NCBI GenBank assembly: GCA_938038825.1
Contig: CALHST010000137.1
Coordinates: forward strand, 1 to 18,915
DNA from: an uncultured Paracoccaceae bacterium
GTDB taxonomy: Bacteria; Pseudomonadota; Alphaproteobacteria; Rhodobacterales; Rhodobacteraceae
Direction of reading: 5' to 3'
Length of the DNA: 18,915 nucleotides
The notes under the pieces: model-generated
Database searches by the model: none
What the model was told of the DNA's origin: nothing
The model's input: only the letters and a program-made list of their open reading frames with translations
Position numbers and translations under genes: made by a program
Shown: positions 1-7,511 of the stretch, in pieces
Position numbering within the stretch: the first letter of the stretch is position 1
Layout of the letters: each line of letters starts with the position of its first letter

Positions 1-45
1 AAGCTCAGACTCGACGTTTCTATGAACGAAGCAGAGATAGGTTGA
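1..45 (+). CDS. possible 3' end of an upstream gene (partial)
   Basis: Frame 1 is open from the first base of the window to a TGA at 43-45, giving a 14-residue tail that ends NEAEIG. The following ORF can begin at a TTG at 42, so the stop and start would overlap by four bases, as in coupled operon genes. The piece is too short to assign to any family and may not be coding. Confidence 0.22.
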   Translation, partial: KLRLDVSMNEAEIG

Positions 46-53
46 TCGTCGAA

Positions 54-347
54 ATGACTCTGATTGAGCGATGCGAGTACCGAGAAAACTGCGATGCAAA
101 GGAATTAGATGGTGACGAGGTTGTAGACTCGCTTCTAATGGCTACTCCAATGTCAATAAACCACGCTGAAAGCGCTATCGCGGACGCACGGAGCTCAATT
201 AAGGAAGCTCAGGCCGAACTCGACCGCATCCAGAAAAGCCGCGAACTGCCATTGCAGCGTTTGCAGCGATACTCGGCTATGCCAATCAATTGCCAAGAAA
301 TCTTGTACTCTGACGATATCGATAGGGTGTCCCATTTGATCGAATGA
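54..347 (+). CDS. hypothetical protein with a coiled-coil segment
   Basis: I do not recognise this protein. The ATG at 54 gives 97 residues; a TTG at 42 would add four more. It is soluble-looking and acidic, with no signal peptide or membrane segment. The middle part (about residues 35-70) is rich in Ala, Glu, Lys and Arg with leucine/isoleucine spacing that suggests an amphipathic helix or coiled coil (motif SIKEAQAELDRIQKSRE). It lies left of the IS66 element and is unrelated in style to the exopolysaccharide genes on the other side. It could be the last gene of an operon entering the window from the left, because an upstream frame stops at 45. No ribosome binding site is convincing. It may be a genuine small accessory gene or a chance ORF. 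Confidence 0.4.
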   Translation: MTLIERCEYRENCDAKELDGDEVVDSLLMATPMSINHAESAIADARSSIKEAQAELDRIQKSRELPLQRLQRYSAMPINCQEILYSDDIDRVSHLIE

Positions 348-463
348 TTTAGCAGTCAAACGACTTCAACGACCGACGACAGAACGCCTAGTCGATGCTA
401 CCTTGGTGACAATACGAACCCTATCGGTGTTCAGAACGGTTGGATCAGTTGACCGAAAGCAGC
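348..463. other. non-coding stretch before IS66
   Basis: I see no convincing gene, terminator or promoter here. It is the left flank of the insertion sequence; its last eight bases (AAAGCAGC) do not match the eight bases right of the element. Confidence 0.4.
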
Positions 464-485
464 GTAAGCGCTGCGCCGCCCCCAC
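464..485 (+). repeat. IS66 left inverted repeat (IRL)
   Basis: The end starts GTAAGCG and shares the block GCGCCG with the other end. It matches the reverse complement of 2846-2867 at 17 of 22 positions. Confidence 0.9.
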
Positions 486-547
486 ACTTACAGCATAGCG
501 CGTGATCTGCGATTCAGAGGCTTCTTTGTTTTGTGGGGAGTTTCTCG

Positions 548-934
548 ATGGGAGCTATAAGCGAGTTTCTGGCAAGTGTTCCGCGTCGAGCGGACGGTAA
601 GCGGAACTGGCCTGCCGAGTTGAAGGCGCGGATCGTGGCGGAGACGTTGATTGAGGGCGAGACGGTCAAGGCTGTAGCGCAGCGATACGAGTTGATCCCG
701 AGCACGGTGTCGGATTGGCGGCGGATGGCGCGGCAGGGCAAGCTGGTTTTGCCAAATTTGGACGGCATGGATTTTGTGCCGGTTGAGATCGAGACCGCTG
801 TGCCTGTAGCCCAGCCTCTGCCTGCCACATCCTCTAACCCGATTGATGTGATCAAAGGGCCTGTTACGGTTCGTCTTGATGCTGAGACGCCCGCGACACG
901 GATTGCTGAGATAGCTCGGGCCCTGGCCCCGTGA
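548..934 (+). CDS. tnpA: IS66 family accessory protein TnpA
   Basis: This 128-residue protein is the first gene of the IS66 element, a helix-turn-helix protein needed with TnpB and TnpC for transposition of three-gene IS66 elements. The N-terminal half carries a Tnp_8-like HTH (NWPAELKARIVAETL, then VKAVAQRYELIPSTVSDWRR). The C-terminal part is a variable linker ending LARALAP-like. I chose the ATG at 548 because GGGGAG lies at 535-540, a good Shine-Dalgarno spacing; an in-frame GTG at 533 would overlap that site. The stop at 932-934 overlaps the GTG start of tnpB, so the two are probably translationally coupled. The length is normal for the family. Confidence 0.9.
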   Translation: MGAISEFLASVPRRADGKRNWPAELKARIVAETLIEGETVKAVAQRYELIPSTVSDWRRMARQGKLVLPNLDGMDFVPVEIETAVPVAQPLPATSSNPIDVIKGPVTVRLDAETPATRIAEIARALAP

Positions 935-1284
935 TCACGCTCTCCCACAAGGTACGGATTTTTGTAGCCAGTGATCCGGTGGACTTCCGCAAGGGCCATG
1001 ACGGGCTTGCGGCTTTGGTGCAAAGCCACTTACGCCAGAAGCCATTCGATGGGTCTGTCTATGTGTTCCGCGCTAAGCGGGCGGATCGGCTGAAGCTGAT
1101 CTACTGGGATGGCAGCGGATTGGTGATGGCGTACAAGCGGCTCGAAGATAACAGCTTCACATGGCCCGCGATCAGGAACGGGGTGATGCGTCTGGAACCG
1201 GCCCAGTTTGAGGCGCTGTTTGCGGGGTTGGATTGGCGGCGCGTACGCCCTTTGGAGGTGGCAGCTCCAGCTGCGGCGGAGTGA
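931..1284 (+). CDS. tnpB: IS66 family insertion sequence element accessory protein TnpB
   Basis: This 117-residue protein is the highly conserved second gene of IS66 elements (Orf2/TnpB family). The signature is complete: an N-terminal IFVASDPVDFRKGHDGLAAL block, then GSVYVFRAKRADRLKLIYWDGSG, then the VMAYKRLEDNSFTWP block. The exact biochemical role of TnpB is not settled; genetic work on the family shows it is required for transposition. It starts with GTG inside the tnpA stop (GTGA overlap) and is followed by a 55-bp gap before tnpC. There is no truncation or frameshift. Confidence 0.95.
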   Translation: MITLSHKVRIFVASDPVDFRKGHDGLAALVQSHLRQKPFDGSVYVFRAKRADRLKLIYWDGSGLVMAYKRLEDNSFTWPAIRNGVMRLEPAQFEALFAGLDWRRVRPLEVAAPAAAE

Positions 1285-1339
1285 CTCACAGGGTCGTTTG
1301 CGCGGGTCATTCCGCCCTTGTTTTGTTATGAGATGAGGC

Positions 1340-2851
1340 ATGACTGTGCCTGACAAATTGCCCGATGACATTGCCGAACTGAAGGCGATCATCCGTGCGC
1401 AGCAGGATCAGAATGCACGGCTTGAGGCTCTGGTCGCCTCGTTCAAGAAGGCGCTCTTCGGGGCCAAATCCGAGAAGATCGATCCAGCCCAATACGAGCT
1501 GGAACTCGAAGACATCGAGACAGCTATCGCGCAGGTGGAGGCTGAGATTGATGCCGATGAACGCACTGCGCCCGTTAGGCCACCGAAGCAGCGCCAGACC
1601 AACCGGGGATCGCTGCCCAAACATCTGGAGCGGGTGGAAGTGGTCATTGAACCCGAGCTGTCCTGCGGCTGCGGGGCCAAGCGTCATGTAATTGGTGAGG
1701 ATGTCAGCGAGCGGCTGGGCATCATTCCGGCCCAGTTCCGGGTAATTGTCACCCGCCGCCCCAAATACGCCTGCCGGTCGTGTGAAGGCGGGATCACCCA
1801 AGCCCCGGCACCCGCCCACATCATCGCGGGCGGTATACCAACCGAAGCAACGCTCGCCCATGTGCTCGTCTCAAAATATGCGGATCACCTGCCGCTCTAT
1901 CGGCAGGCGCAAATCTACAGCCGCCAAGGGATTGATCTGGATCGCTCGACCCTGGCCGCATGGGTGGGCAAGTCGGCGTTCGAATTGACCCCTGTCTATG
2001 ATGCCCTGATGGCCGATCTGAAGCGCTCCACCAAACTCTTCATGGATGAAACGCCCGCACCGGTTCTGGCCCCAGGGCGCAAACGCACCAAAACCGGGTA
2101 CTTCTGGGCCCTGGCCCGTGATGACCGAGCATGGGGCGGCGACGATCCTCCCGGAGTGGCGTTTACCTATGCGCCTGGTCGATCAGGGCAGCATGCGGAT
2201 AACATCTTGAGCGGCTTCAGCGGCATCCTGCAAGTTGATGGATACGCAGGCTATAACCGCTTGCTCAAACGCCCTACACAGGATGTGACACTGGCATACT
2301 GCTGGGCGCATGCCCGTCGCAAACTGCATGATGTCGCCCAGTCCGGCGCGGCCCCAATTGCGCAGGAAGGCTTGGCCCAAATCCAGGCGCTCTATCGCAT
2401 CGAAAAAGATCTGCGGGGCCAATCCGCCGAGCAACGCCAGGCTGCACGACAGGAGCGATCAAAACCCATCATCGATGCCTTCGAACTCTGGCTCGCCCAA
2501 AACCGCGCCCGCGTCTCGGCCAAATCCCCAACCGGGGAGGCCTTGAAATACATCGCCAAATACTGGAACGGGCTCATCCGGTTCCTCGACGATGGTCGCA
2601 TAGAACTCGACAACAACGCTGTGGAAAGAACGATCCGACCCATCGCCCTGAACCGCAAAAACGCACTCTTCGCCGGGCATGATGCTGGTGCGCAAAACTG
2701 GGCCGTCATCGCGTCCCTGATCGAGACCTGCAAACTCAACAGGATTGAGCCCCACGGCTATCTGTCCGCCATCCTGAAAGCCATTGCTGGCGGGCATAAA
2801 CAAACAGACATCAACGCGTTGCTCCCCCGGAATTATGTCAGCCCAGTGTGA
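1340..2851 (+). CDS. tnpC: IS66 family transposase TnpC (DDE)
   Basis: This 503-residue protein is the catalytic transposase. In order it shows an N-terminal leucine-zipper-like helix (about residues 10-70), a zinc-binding region with CGCG near residue 110 and CRSC near 150, the DDE catalytic core, and the IS66 C-terminal domain. Likely catalytic acidic residues are D236 (in MDETPAP), D300 (in VDGYAGY) and E429 (in DNNAVERTIRPIALNRKNAL), each in the conserved IS66 motif. The ATG at 1340 is preceded by a GAGG-like site. The length matches intact IS66 transposases (about 500-540 residues), so I see no sign of decay. The gene's end runs into the right inverted repeat. Confidence 0.96.
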   Translation: MTVPDKLPDDIAELKAIIRAQQDQNARLEALVASFKKALFGAKSEKIDPAQYELELEDIETAIAQVEAEIDADERTAPVRPPKQRQTNRGSLPKHLERVEVVIEPELSCGCGAKRHVIGEDVSERLGIIPAQFRVIVTRRPKYACRSCEGGITQAPAPAHIIAGGIPTEATLAHVLVSKYADHLPLYRQAQIYSRQGIDLDRSTLAAWVGKSAFELTPVYDALMADLKRSTKLFMDETPAPVLAPGRKRTKTGYFWALARDDRAWGGDDPPGVAFTYAPGRSGQHADNILSGFSGILQVDGYAGYNRLLKRPTQDVTLAYCWAHARRKLHDVAQSGAAPIAQEGLAQIQALYRIEKDLRGQSAEQRQAARQERSKPIIDAFELWLAQNRARVSAKSPTGEALKYIAKYWNGLIRFLDDGRIELDNNAVERTIRPIALNRKNALFAGHDAGAQNWAVIASLIETCKLNRIEPHGYLSAILKAIAGGHKQTDINALLPRNYVSPV

Positions 2852-2867
2852 TCGGCGCTCCGCTTAC
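2846..2867 (-). repeat. IS66 right inverted repeat (IRR)
   Basis: Read on the minus strand it starts GTAAGCG and pairs with 464-485. It overlaps the end of tnpC, whose stop codon lies at 2849-2851. Confidence 0.9.
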
Positions 2868-2917
2868 CAATGAACTGATCCCCTCACCCATTGTACTGAC
2901 ATCAGATATGAAACCGT

Positions 2918-3721
2918 TCAGTCTTTTTGGTCGCTCTTGTGCGCATAGGCATTGAGAACAGCGCCAAGAACATTGGTCTGTTCTGCAACCTCCCGCTCAC
3001 AATTATCGAACTGCCCATATTTGGTATAGTCAGCCCGAATGACGAGCAGGGCACAATCGATGTTCTTCAAAAAGGCCCGGGTGTCGTCATTCACCAGCAT
3101 GGACGGCAAATCAAAGATCATGACATCCGGCTGATAAGACGATTCAATCTGATCAATCACAGCAGCGGTCTCTTCCGCCAAAAGCAACTGTGTGGGGTCT
3201 TTTTCCTGTCGGTTCGCCATGGAACAGGCCACGTTATCACCAATACGCAACGCCTGATCGGCAAACGCGACTTTCCCACTCAACACATCGCCAATGCTGT
3301 GTTTTGGGTCAGCTCTCAGAAAGCTGGAGACCGAAGGATCGCGCAAATCAAGATCCAGCAAAATGGCGCGCAGATCTTTTTGGCGCCCCAATCCCAAAGC
3401 CAGGTTACACGATGTTGTTGTCTTGCCGGATTGTGGCATCGGTGACGTAATCGCCAACCGTTTCCAACCGTTCTGGCGCATCTGAAGCAGGACTTTTGTG
3501 CGCAAGATATCAAATGGGGTTGCCGCTGGGTTCGCGGCGCGCGTCACAACGCGGTGCATCTCCAGATGGTCATCCTGAACCTCAAACGGTTCCAGCTCCT
3601 GCCAGAGGTCGTCCAACCCAATTGGGCCGCCCGCCTTTTTCGAGGATCCGCTTGGCATCCGCGCATCACCCGTTGTCCGGGTTTCGCGTGCCTTGTTTAA
3701 TGCAGCCTGTAGTTTTTCCAT
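2918..3721 (-). CDS. CpsD/CapB-like polysaccharide ATPase (BY-kinase-like, XrtA-type)
   Basis: This 267-residue cytoplasmic P-loop ATPase belongs to the ParA/MinD fold used by bacterial tyrosine kinases that partner Wzz-type co-polymerases. Walker A is SPMPQSGKTTT (around residues 93-103), Walker A' is ILLDLDLRDP (D123, D125), and Walker B is VMIFDLPSM (around 200-206). The N-terminal 60 residues form a variable linker. It follows the Wzz-like gene by 47 bp in the same orientation, the usual pairing. BY-kinases end in a tyrosine cluster that is autophosphorylated; this protein ends NAYAHKSDQKD and has no such cluster. It may therefore act as an ATPase switch rather than a full autokinase. IS66 starts 50 bp beyond its stop. 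Confidence 0.85.
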   Translation of the reverse strand: MEKLQAALNKARETRTTGDARMPSGSSKKAGGPIGLDDLWQELEPFEVQDDHLEMHRVVTRAANPAATPFDILRTKVLLQMRQNGWKRLAITSPMPQSGKTTTSCNLALGLGRQKDLRAILLDLDLRDPSVSSFLRADPKHSIGDVLSGKVAFADQALRIGDNVACSMANRQEKDPTQLLLAEETAAVIDQIESSYQPDVMIFDLPSMLVNDDTRAFLKNIDCALLVIRADYTKYGQFDNCEREVAEQTNVLGAVLNAYAHKSDQKD

Positions 3722-3768
3722 TTTGTGGATACTCTTATTGCCCTATCCACCTGCCAAACAGGTGGTAT

Positions 3769-5319
3769 TTATCCCAAGCCCAACCGCGCCAGGCCTTTTT
3801 GCACAACCAATTCAAGCGGCAAATAATTCGCATCGATATACCACAGGCCTAACGGAACGCAGGTCAAAACGACAAGCGTTGCAGTCACCAGCCCAGCCCG
3901 ACGGAAAAACCGACGGCTTCGGCTTTCCATGTACGGGATCACCGTGATTGGCGTGACATTAAAGCGGCTCAAAAGCTCACTCGGGTGGCGAACCGTGCGG
4001 TTCAGAACTTCCAGCAAGACGAAATATGCACCGGCCAGCATAAAGCCGATCATTGTCCCGAAAACAGCAATCTTTACACGGTTTGGACCCGTTGGAACCT
4101 GTGGAACCGTTGCGTTTTCGATGGCTGTAATCCGCTGCCCTTGGGCGGTGGCTTCGATCCGTGCATTGATACGTGCTGTATTCTGGTTGCCAATCGCAGC
4201 AGCATAGCGTGTCTGGATATTTTCATAGTCACGCTCCAGCTTTTCAAGCTGGCTTTCATTGGTAGAGCTTTGCGTAATGGACAGTCTTAGACCCGCCAAT
4301 TCATCTGCCACTGTCGCGATACTGGAATCGATATAGGCCAGTCGGCCATCAACTTCGGTCAATGTGGCGTCCAACAATGCCTCTTCCGGAGATCTGCGCC
4401 CTTCAGCGGGTTCTTCATCGCCACTCAACGACTCAAGCTGTGCCGCAACGATGGCTTCCAGCCGCGCAACCAGCGCCTTGCGGCGGATCACCTGAGGATG
4501 TGTCTCAGAATAAAGCGACCTTGAATGTTCCAATTCGGCACGCGCCACAACCAGTTGATCTTGTTCCGGGGTACGACGCCGCTGATCCGCGTTTTGATCA
4601 ACGCGCCCCGTGGTTTCGTAGATTTTCACAATCTCACGACGTTGCGCTTGTGCTGTCGTGCGATCCTGTTCCAGCCGCGCCAAGCGTTCTTGCAACAATG
4701 TTTGCCGGCTGAACCGGTAACTTTGATCTTCTGGCAAGGCTTCGGCATTTTCCGATTTGAACAGCGCAATCGCAGCACTTTGCAAATCCAGCTCACGGCC
4801 CAGACCTTCCACTTCCTGATCGAAGAACTCTTGCGTATTTTCAGCCCGAACGGCACGGTTCTCGACACTTTCCTCAAGCGCAAGCGTCACATATTCGTTG
4901 ACCACATCTGACACGACCTGCCCAGAACGTCCTTCAAAGGAAATCAACATCGTGGTGGCCTGATTGCGCCCCGCAGACCGGCGAATCCGGGTGTTTTTCT
5001 GCATACGCTCGACCACTTCATCCGGTTCCAATGTGCGAATGTCTTCATACACGTCGAAACGGCTGGCAATATCGATCAACGTCGCGCGCGTCAGCAGTTT
5101 CTGCTGAATGATGTCCAACTGTTCAACAGCATTGGTCTCAAAGGTCTGGACTTGCGAAATCTGCGGATCTTCCACCAAAAGCCGCGCAGATGTAGACCAC
5201 GTTGCCGGCAACTTCATTGCCGTGATCACACCCAAGCCTGCACAGCCCAGAATGAAGAACATCATCACCGGCAAGCGCCGCAGGAAAAGTCTCCAGTAGA
5301 AGTTCAGATCAATATTCAT
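3769..5319 (-). CDS. Wzz/GumC-type polysaccharide chain-length determinant (XrtA/EpsF-like)
   Basis: This 516-residue inner-membrane protein is a polysaccharide co-polymerase that sets polymer length and links polymerisation to export. The first membrane helix is at about residues 16-36 after a short basic N-terminus. A long periplasmic coiled coil (roughly 140-390, with many Glu/Gln/Arg heptads) follows. The proline motif ATVPQVPTGP immediately precedes a second helix at about 416-439. A third hydrophobic helix lies near 475-496 and is followed by an amphipathic tail. The large coil and extra C-terminal helix fit the chain-length proteins of exosortase-associated loci better than short O-antigen Wzz. 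Its ATG overlaps the stop of the upstream ATPase gene (ATGA), implying coupling. The cytoplasmic partner ATPase is the next gene. Confidence 0.88.
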   Translation of the reverse strand: MNIDLNFYWRLFLRRLPVMMFFILGCAGLGVITAMKLPATWSTSARLLVEDPQISQVQTFETNAVEQLDIIQQKLLTRATLIDIASRFDVYEDIRTLEPDEVVERMQKNTRIRRSAGRNQATTMLISFEGRSGQVVSDVVNEYVTLALEESVENRAVRAENTQEFFDQEVEGLGRELDLQSAAIALFKSENAEALPEDQSYRFSRQTLLQERLARLEQDRTTAQAQRREIVKIYETTGRVDQNADQRRRTPEQDQLVVARAELEHSRSLYSETHPQVIRRKALVARLEAIVAAQLESLSGDEEPAEGRRSPEEALLDATLTEVDGRLAYIDSSIATVADELAGLRLSITQSSTNESQLEKLERDYENIQTRYAAAIGNQNTARINARIEATAQGQRITAIENATVPQVPTGPNRVKIAVFGTMIGFMLAGAYFVLLEVLNRTVRHPSELLSRFNVTPITVIPYMESRSRRFFRRAGLVTATLVVLTCVPLGLWYIDANYLPLELVVQKGLARLGLG

Positions 5320-6203
5320 TCCGCTGCCTTCCCAGGTAGGTCGATCCGGTTGGTCAAGACAAGCACAGATGGGGCTTCCGCTGATTTGAGGACAAGACCG
5401 TCGTTAAACAGTTCACGAATAGTCGTGACATCTGCTTTTGCCTGACCTCCGGATGATGCGTAGACCAACGCCAAGTCACAAAGTTTGTTGATAATACGAG
5501 GAATGCCTTTGCTTTCCTCGTGAATGTAGCGAATGGCAGATGCATCAATTTCTGTGCCTTGCCCACCCACATGATGCAACCTGTGAAGAATATAGTTGGT
5601 TGTCTCATCAAGTGAAAATGGCTTCAGATGGAATGTTGCGGTTACCCGTTGTGCGAACTGACGCAGTTCGGGTCGGCTGATCAAAGCCCGCAATTCCGGC
5701 TGGCCCACCAGAATAATCTGCAACAGTTCATCTTTCCCTGAGTTGATGTTGGTGAGCGTGCGCAATTCTTCCAGCATCTCAGCGCCCAGGTTCTGGGCTT
5801 CGTCAATGATCAGCGCAACATGACGCCCTGCCGAATATTCTTCGATGACGAAATCCTGGAAGTGCTGGAACAAAGAGACATAATCTTCGCGTTCCGGAAC
5901 ACGCACATCCAATGCATTCAGCACCCAACGCAGCAGATCCCCCCGATCGCCTTGCGCATTTGAGATCAACCCCAAGGTCACGTTGTCTTCGATCTGGGAC
6001 AGCAGCGCCTGAATGAGTGTCGTTTTGCCAGTGCCCACTTCGCCGGTCACAACCGTCAGTGGGGCCCGTGTCAAAAGCCCATATTCCAGCACAGCCATAG
6101 CCCGCCCATGCCCTTTGGACCAAAACAAAAAGTCTGGGTCCGGCGACAAGGAAAACGGCCGCTCGCGAAAACCGAAATGGGCATTATAGAGTTCAGCGAC
6201 CAT
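5316..6203 (-). CDS. ExeA/GspA-like AAA+ ATPase of exosortase-associated exopolysaccharide loci
   Basis: This 295-residue AAA+ ATPase resembles the 'XrtA-associated ATPase' family found with PEP-CTERM/exosortase polysaccharide clusters. The N-terminus (YNAHFGFRERPFSLSPDP) is the family hallmark. Walker A is GEVGTGKTT (54-62) and Walker B is ALIIDEAQNL (130-139). A GQPELR sensor-like segment follows, then the GIPRIINKLCDLAL block typical of ExeA C-terminal helical domains. No membrane segment is seen, unlike true ExeA/GspA, which carries a peptidoglycan-binding extension. It is the first gene of the leftward operon and its stop overlaps the next start by four bases. The precise role is unknown; energising or coordinating export is inferred from context. 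Confidence 0.87.
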   Translation of the reverse strand: MVAELYNAHFGFRERPFSLSPDPDFLFWSKGHGRAMAVLEYGLLTRAPLTVVTGEVGTGKTTLIQALLSQIEDNVTLGLISNAQGDRGDLLRWVLNALDVRVPEREDYVSLFQHFQDFVIEEYSAGRHVALIIDEAQNLGAEMLEELRTLTNINSGKDELLQIILVGQPELRALISRPELRQFAQRVTATFHLKPFSLDETTNYILHRLHHVGGQGTEIDASAIRYIHEESKGIPRIINKLCDLALVYASSGGQAKADVTTIRELFNDGLVLKSAEAPSVLVLTNRIDLPGKAAE

Positions 6204-6612
6204 ACGTAAAAAAACTCGTTGTTACTGCTCGTGTTGGCGGCAGACTTATTAAAATAGTTACAGGTGGGCCTTACCGCGAGTCTGCGCTAGCGACAAGATA
6301 TGCCTTTTTCATGGCACGGCCCTGATAACATGGTGTCCACTAAATATAATAACATATTTTGAAATGCCGGACCGATTCGGGCAGAACCCCCGGATTTTTG
6401 CTCACAAGGCTGCAATAATTTGTCACATTTTAAGCACATTTCTCGCCTAAGGAGTATCAAAAGCTACGGATACTACATCATGTGACGCGTGAAAGGCGTG
6501 GCAGGGTCATCTTTGGGGATTTCTTATGGCATACTGGATTCCATGCTTTCCAAGACACTCAAAAAAATGGTAACAACTCCCATAGTCATGTGTTTTGGTG
6601 AGTGGTACTGGG

Positions 6613-6641
6613 GTGACAAATTGTTTAAATATCATTGTATT
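6613..6641 (+). promoter_or_regulatory. candidate sigma-70 promoter for the sugar-transferase operon
   Basis: GTGACA (6613-6618) and TGTATT (6636-6641) are separated by 17 bp, matching the consensus at 5 and 4 of 6 positions. Transcription would start near 6648, right at the palindrome at 6649-6660, about 25 bases before the ATG. Confidence 0.35.
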
Positions 6642-6648
6642 TGGGGTT

Positions 6649-6660
6649 GGGCGTTCGCCC
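6649..6660. promoter_or_regulatory. GGGCG-TT-CGCCC palindrome, possible operator
   Basis: Five-base arms flank two central bases at the predicted transcription start of the sugar-transferase gene. This position suits a repressor site or a leader hairpin. No regulator is identified. Confidence 0.3.
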
Positions 6661-6672
6661 GATAGTATGTAG

Positions 6673-7398
6673 ATGACTTTATTTTTTTCGCCCGCTGATG
6701 CAGACGTTGATGCACAACTTGTTAACCCGCGGGATCTCGTGAATACGGGAAAAATCACAAAAAATCGAATCAAAGAGATCAGTAAACCGACAGGGTTTTA
6801 CCGTCGGTTTGGAAAACGTCTTTTTGACACTTTTCTGACACTTTTGGCAGCTCCGATCATCGTGCCAGTTGTTGTACTGGCCGCGATCTTGATTGCTCTT
6901 GATGGGCACAACCCGTTCTATTCACAACTGCGCGTTGGTGCCGGTGGCAAAACGTTCCGGATGTGGAAGCTGCGCAGTATGGTTCACAACGCAGATGCGC
7001 TGCTTGAGACATACCTAATGAGCAATCCCGAAGCACGGATTGAATGGGAATCAACCCAGAAGCTGAAAAATGACCCACGGATCACAACATTGGGCCGGAT
7101 CTTGCGCAAAACATCGCTTGATGAGCTGCCGCAACTGTTCAATGTTCTGAATGGCACAATGTCACTTGTTGGACCGCGTCCTATGATGCTGTGCCAACGT
7201 GCAAGCTATTCCGGCGTCTCTTACTACAATCTCAAGCCTGGAATTACTGGGTTTTGGCAGATCTCGGACCGTAATGAATGCAACTTCATTGATCGTGTGT
7301 TGTTCGACAACGAATATGACAAAGCAGCGACATTGCGCAAAGACATCTGGGTACTCGCAAAAACTGTCGGTGTCGTGTTGCGAGGCACAGGGTACTAA
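6673..7398 (+). CDS. ExoY/WbaP-like undecaprenyl-phosphate sugar phosphotransferase
   Basis: This 241-residue membrane enzyme would transfer a sugar-1-phosphate from a nucleotide sugar to undecaprenyl phosphate, the first step of repeat-unit assembly. One hydrophobic segment lies at about residues 50-76. The bacterial sugar transferase signatures follow: PFYSQLRVG, FRMWKLRSM, the LRKTSLDELPQLFNVL block with its DELPQ core, MSLVGPRP, and KPGITGFWQ. It is the short form (ExoY type), with no extra N-terminal membrane domain. The donor sugar cannot be deduced. The ATG at 6673 has no good Shine-Dalgarno site; GTG at 6739 is an alternative that keeps all motifs. It is the first gene of the rightward cluster, 113 bp before the TPR lipoprotein gene. 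Confidence 0.92.
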   Translation: MTLFFSPADADVDAQLVNPRDLVNTGKITKNRIKEISKPTGFYRRFGKRLFDTFLTLLAAPIIVPVVVLAAILIALDGHNPFYSQLRVGAGGKTFRMWKLRSMVHNADALLETYLMSNPEARIEWESTQKLKNDPRITTLGRILRKTSLDELPQLFNVLNGTMSLVGPRPMMLCQRASYSGVSYYNLKPGITGFWQISDRNECNFIDRVLFDNEYDKAATLRKDIWVLAKTVGVVLRGTGY

Positions 7399-7511
7399 TC
7401 ACAAAATAGTGGTTTTTTTACCGCAAGCACCTTGGGGGGTGGTTCAGGGCGCCGTGGTTTTCTAGAATGCCGCGGCGAACGCATTTTCATCTAGCCAGAG
7501 GATTCCCTCCC

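Larger units (their letters stand above)
464..2867 (+). mobile_element. IS66-family insertion sequence, complete
   Basis: The 2404-bp element begins GTAAGCG and ends with its complement CGCTTAC, the conserved IS66 terminus. The two 22-bp ends agree at 17 positions. Inside are the three genes of an IS66-type element in standard order: tnpA, tnpB overlapping it by four bases, and tnpC. All three frames are uninterrupted, so the element may still be active. IS66 elements normally make an 8-bp target duplication, but the flanks (AAAGCAGC on the left, CAATGAAC on the right) do not match. It sits 50 bp beyond the stop codon of the leftward CpsD-like ATPase gene. Confidence 0.95.
6204..6672. promoter_or_regulatory. 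divergent control region between the two exopolysaccharide operons
   Basis: This 469-bp AT-rich gap separates the leftward ATPase operon from the rightward sugar-transferase operon and must contain promoters for both. It holds a perfect 6+6 AT-rich inverted repeat (AAATAT at 6342-6347, ATATTT at 6354-6359), a GTATC/GATAC repeat near 6454-6473, and a GGGCG-TT-CGCCC palindrome at 6649-6660. No convincing gene lies within it. The length is generous for a simple promoter pair, which suggests several regulator sites. Confidence 0.6.

Noticed and set aside
514..1029. 171-codon minus-strand frame across tnpA and tnpB
   Set aside because: Antisense to two conserved IS66 genes; composition is that of a reverse-strand shadow.
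1307..1861. 184-codon minus-strand frame inside tnpC
   Set aside because: It lies opposite the conserved transposase and shows no independent signal.
6312..6327. Possible sigma-54 promoter (TGGCAC followed by CTGAT), tempting because related systems use sigma-54 regulators
   Set aside because: The essential GC at the -12 position is missing.
6507..6773. 88-codon minus-strand frame in the divergent control region
   Set aside because: It overlaps the start of the sugar transferase gene, has no ribosome binding site and no recognisable features.
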